Source of the DNA: Pseudomonadota bacterium
GTDB lineage: Bacteria > Pseudomonadota > Alphaproteobacteria > Rhizobiales > Rhizobiaceae
NCBI GenBank assembly: GCA_023388675.1
Contig: JAEWFU010000331.1
Span: 1-5,984, forward strand
Direction of reading: 5' to 3'
DNA: 5,984 nucleotides
Shown here one piece after another: positions 4,897 to 5,984 of the stretch; positions within the stretch are counted from its first letter, which is position 1, and each line of letters begins with the position of its first letter. The notes under the pieces are model-generated. The model saw only the letters and a program-made list of their open reading frames with translations. It was not told the DNA's origin and searched no databases. The position numbers were made by a program, and so were the translations under genes.

Positions 4897-5871
4897 ATGA
4901 CCCGCACCATCGTAGCCTCGGCGAGACGGGAGATCGTCATCGGCTTCGACCAGCCCTTCTGCGTCATCGGCGAGCGCATCAACCCGACCGGCCGCAAGAA
5001 GCTCGCCGCCGAAATGGTCGAGGGCAATTTCGAGACGGTGAAGAAGGATGCGATCGAGCAGGTGCAGGCCGGCGCGACCATGCTGGACGTCAATGCCGGC
5101 GTCACCGCCGTCGATCCCAACGCGACCGAGCCCGCCCTGCTGGTACAGACGCTGGAGATCGTGCAGGGGCTGGTGGATGTTCCGCTGTCGATCGACTCCT
5201 CCGTCACGGCCGCGATCGAGGCGGGCTTGAAGGTCGCCAAGGGCCGCCCGCTCGTCAACTCCGTGACCGGCGAGGAGGAGAAGCTCGAAGCCATTCTGCC
5301 GCTGGTGAAGAAATACGATGTGCCTGTGGTCGCCATCTCCAATGACGAGACCGGCATCTCCATGGATCCCGACGTGCGCTTCGCTGTGGCAAAGAAGATT
5401 GTCGAGCGAGCCATGGACCACGGCATCAAGCCTGAAGACGTCGTCGTCGACCCGCTGGTCATGCCGATTGGCGCGCTGGGCGATGCAGGCCGTCAGGTCT
5501 TCCAGCTTCTCTACCGGCTGCGCAACGAGCTCAAGGTCAACACGACCTGCGGTCTTTCCAACATCTCGTTCGGCCTGCCGCACCGCCACGGCATCAACGC
5601 CGCGTTCATCCCGATGGTGATCGGCGCCGGCATGACGTCTGCGATCATGAATCCCTGTCGCCCGCAGGAGATGGAGGCCGTGCGCGGCGCCAACGTGCTC
5701 AACGGCACCGACAAGGATTGCATGACCTGGATCAAGACCTACAAGGACTACAAGCCCGGCGAACACGCGACCCCTGCCCCGGTGGCCGTTAGCGCACCCG
5801 GCGATGCGGCGGCCGGCAATGGCGGCCGCCGCCGCGGTGGGCGCGACGCCCGCAGGGCCGCGGCGGGATAG
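4897..5871 (+). CDS. Methyltetrahydrofolate:corrinoid methyltransferase (pterin-binding, MtgA/AcsE-like)
   Basis: The 324-aa protein belongs to the dihydropteroate synthase-like, TIM-barrel methyltransferases that exchange a methyl group between THF and a corrinoid protein. Motifs are VIGERINPTGRKK (23-35), MLDVNAG (62-68), PLSIDSS (96-102) with Asp100, VNSVTGEE (120-127) with Asn121, VVVDPLVMP (182-190) with Asp185, and CGLSNISFGLPHR (218-230) with Asn222; these line the pterin pocket in family members such as AcsE. It should transfer the methyl from the upstream-encoded corrinoid protein to THF, making substrate for MetF. The core ends near residue 288, and the rest is an Ala/Pro linker followed by an Arg/Gly-rich tail (GGRRRGGRDARR, 309-320) absent from AcsE-length (about 262-aa) enzymes. 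The start at 4897 has GGAG 7 nt upstream (4886-4889); an in-frame ATG at 4759 lies inside metF and would add 46 atypical residues. A palindromic repeat follows the stop by 39 bp. Confidence 0.93.
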   Translation: MTRTIVASARREIVIGFDQPFCVIGERINPTGRKKLAAEMVEGNFETVKKDAIEQVQAGATMLDVNAGVTAVDPNATEPALLVQTLEIVQGLVDVPLSIDSSVTAAIEAGLKVAKGRPLVNSVTGEEEKLEAILPLVKKYDVPVVAISNDETGISMDPDVRFAVAKKIVERAMDHGIKPEDVVVDPLVMPIGALGDAGRQVFQLLYRLRNELKVNTTCGLSNISFGLPHRHGINAAFIPMVIGAGMTSAIMNPCRPQEMEAVRGANVLNGTDKDCMTWIKTYKDYKPGEHATPAPVAVSAPGDAAAGNGGRRRGGRDARRAAAG

Positions 5872-5910
5872 TACCCAGGCATACCGATCGGAAACGCTGT
5901 GCTCTATGTT

Positions 5911-5984
5911 GCCCCCCTCTGTCCTGCCGGACATCTCCCCCACAAGGGGGGAGATCAGCCGGCCGCCTCGCTTTCGCCAATCGC
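5911..5984. repeat. Palindromic intergenic repeat (RIME-like), copy 2, cut by window end
   Basis: Positions 5911-5956 match the 46-bp left arm of the repeat at 3532-3577 with a single substitution (ACAAGG here, ACGAGG there). Similarity continues into the interior: CGGCCGC (5960-5966) and TTTCGCCAA (5972-5980) are shared with 3581-3587 and 3593-3601. The right arm would lie beyond the window. Because the interiors read the same way, the two copies are in direct orientation. The copy starts 39 bp after the methyltransferase stop and its internal hairpin could protect the 3' end of the message. Confidence 0.9.

Noticed and set aside
4047..5462. 471-aa open frame on the minus strand across metF and the methyltransferase
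   Set aside because: It is antisense to two genes with clear family motifs, has no recognisable domain or good ribosome binding site, and crosses their intergenic gap; it is open because of GC-rich codon bias.
4819..5943. 374-aa minus-strand open frame opposite the methyltransferase
   Set aside because: It starts inside the palindromic repeat and runs antisense through a well-supported gene; composition is that of a shadow frame.

Overview
The window looks like chromosomal DNA of an alphaproteobacterium of the order Hyphomicrobiales (Mesorhizobium/Aminobacter-like). The evidence is high GC throughout, the protein families present, and two copies of a rhizobial-type palindromic intergenic repeat carrying a TCCTGCCGGACATCTCCCCC core. 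The genus is an inference from pattern; no search was run.

Layout: (1) Positions 1-62 hold the first 20 codons of a minus-strand gene whose Gly/Arg-rich N-terminus resembles rhizobial MttB-family (trimethylamine/betaine-type) methyltransferases. (2) A 267-bp divergent control region follows, with four same-strand GTCGC motifs. (3) A corrinoid (B12) protein gene at 330-1028 ends in a hairpin terminator that overlaps its stop codon. (4) A minus-strand entericidin-like lipoprotein gene lies at 1061-1219. (5) From 1274 to 5871 a plus-strand series encodes a DUF1638 protein, a secreted DUF4893 protein, a small 'virulence factor' family protein, a stand-alone Cys-rich MTHFR C-terminal domain (MetV-like), MetF, and a pterin-binding methyltransferase. 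(6) One complete palindromic repeat (46-bp perfect arms) separates the MetV-like gene from metF, and a second copy begins after the last gene and runs off the window.

Together the genes read as a corrinoid-dependent demethylation pathway. The MttB-family enzyme would move a methyl group from a methylated amine to the corrinoid protein. The pterin-binding methyltransferase would pass it to tetrahydrofolate. MetF with the Cys-rich MetV-like partner would oxidise methyl-THF to methylene-THF for C1 assimilation or energy. This logic is well known from acetogens and methanogens; here it appears in a probably aerobic alphaproteobacterium. The substrate cannot be read from the window, and glycine betaine or another quaternary amine is only a guess. 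DUF1638 and the 'virulence factor' protein are probably accessory parts of the module with unknown roles. The DUF4893 and entericidin genes have no obvious link to it.
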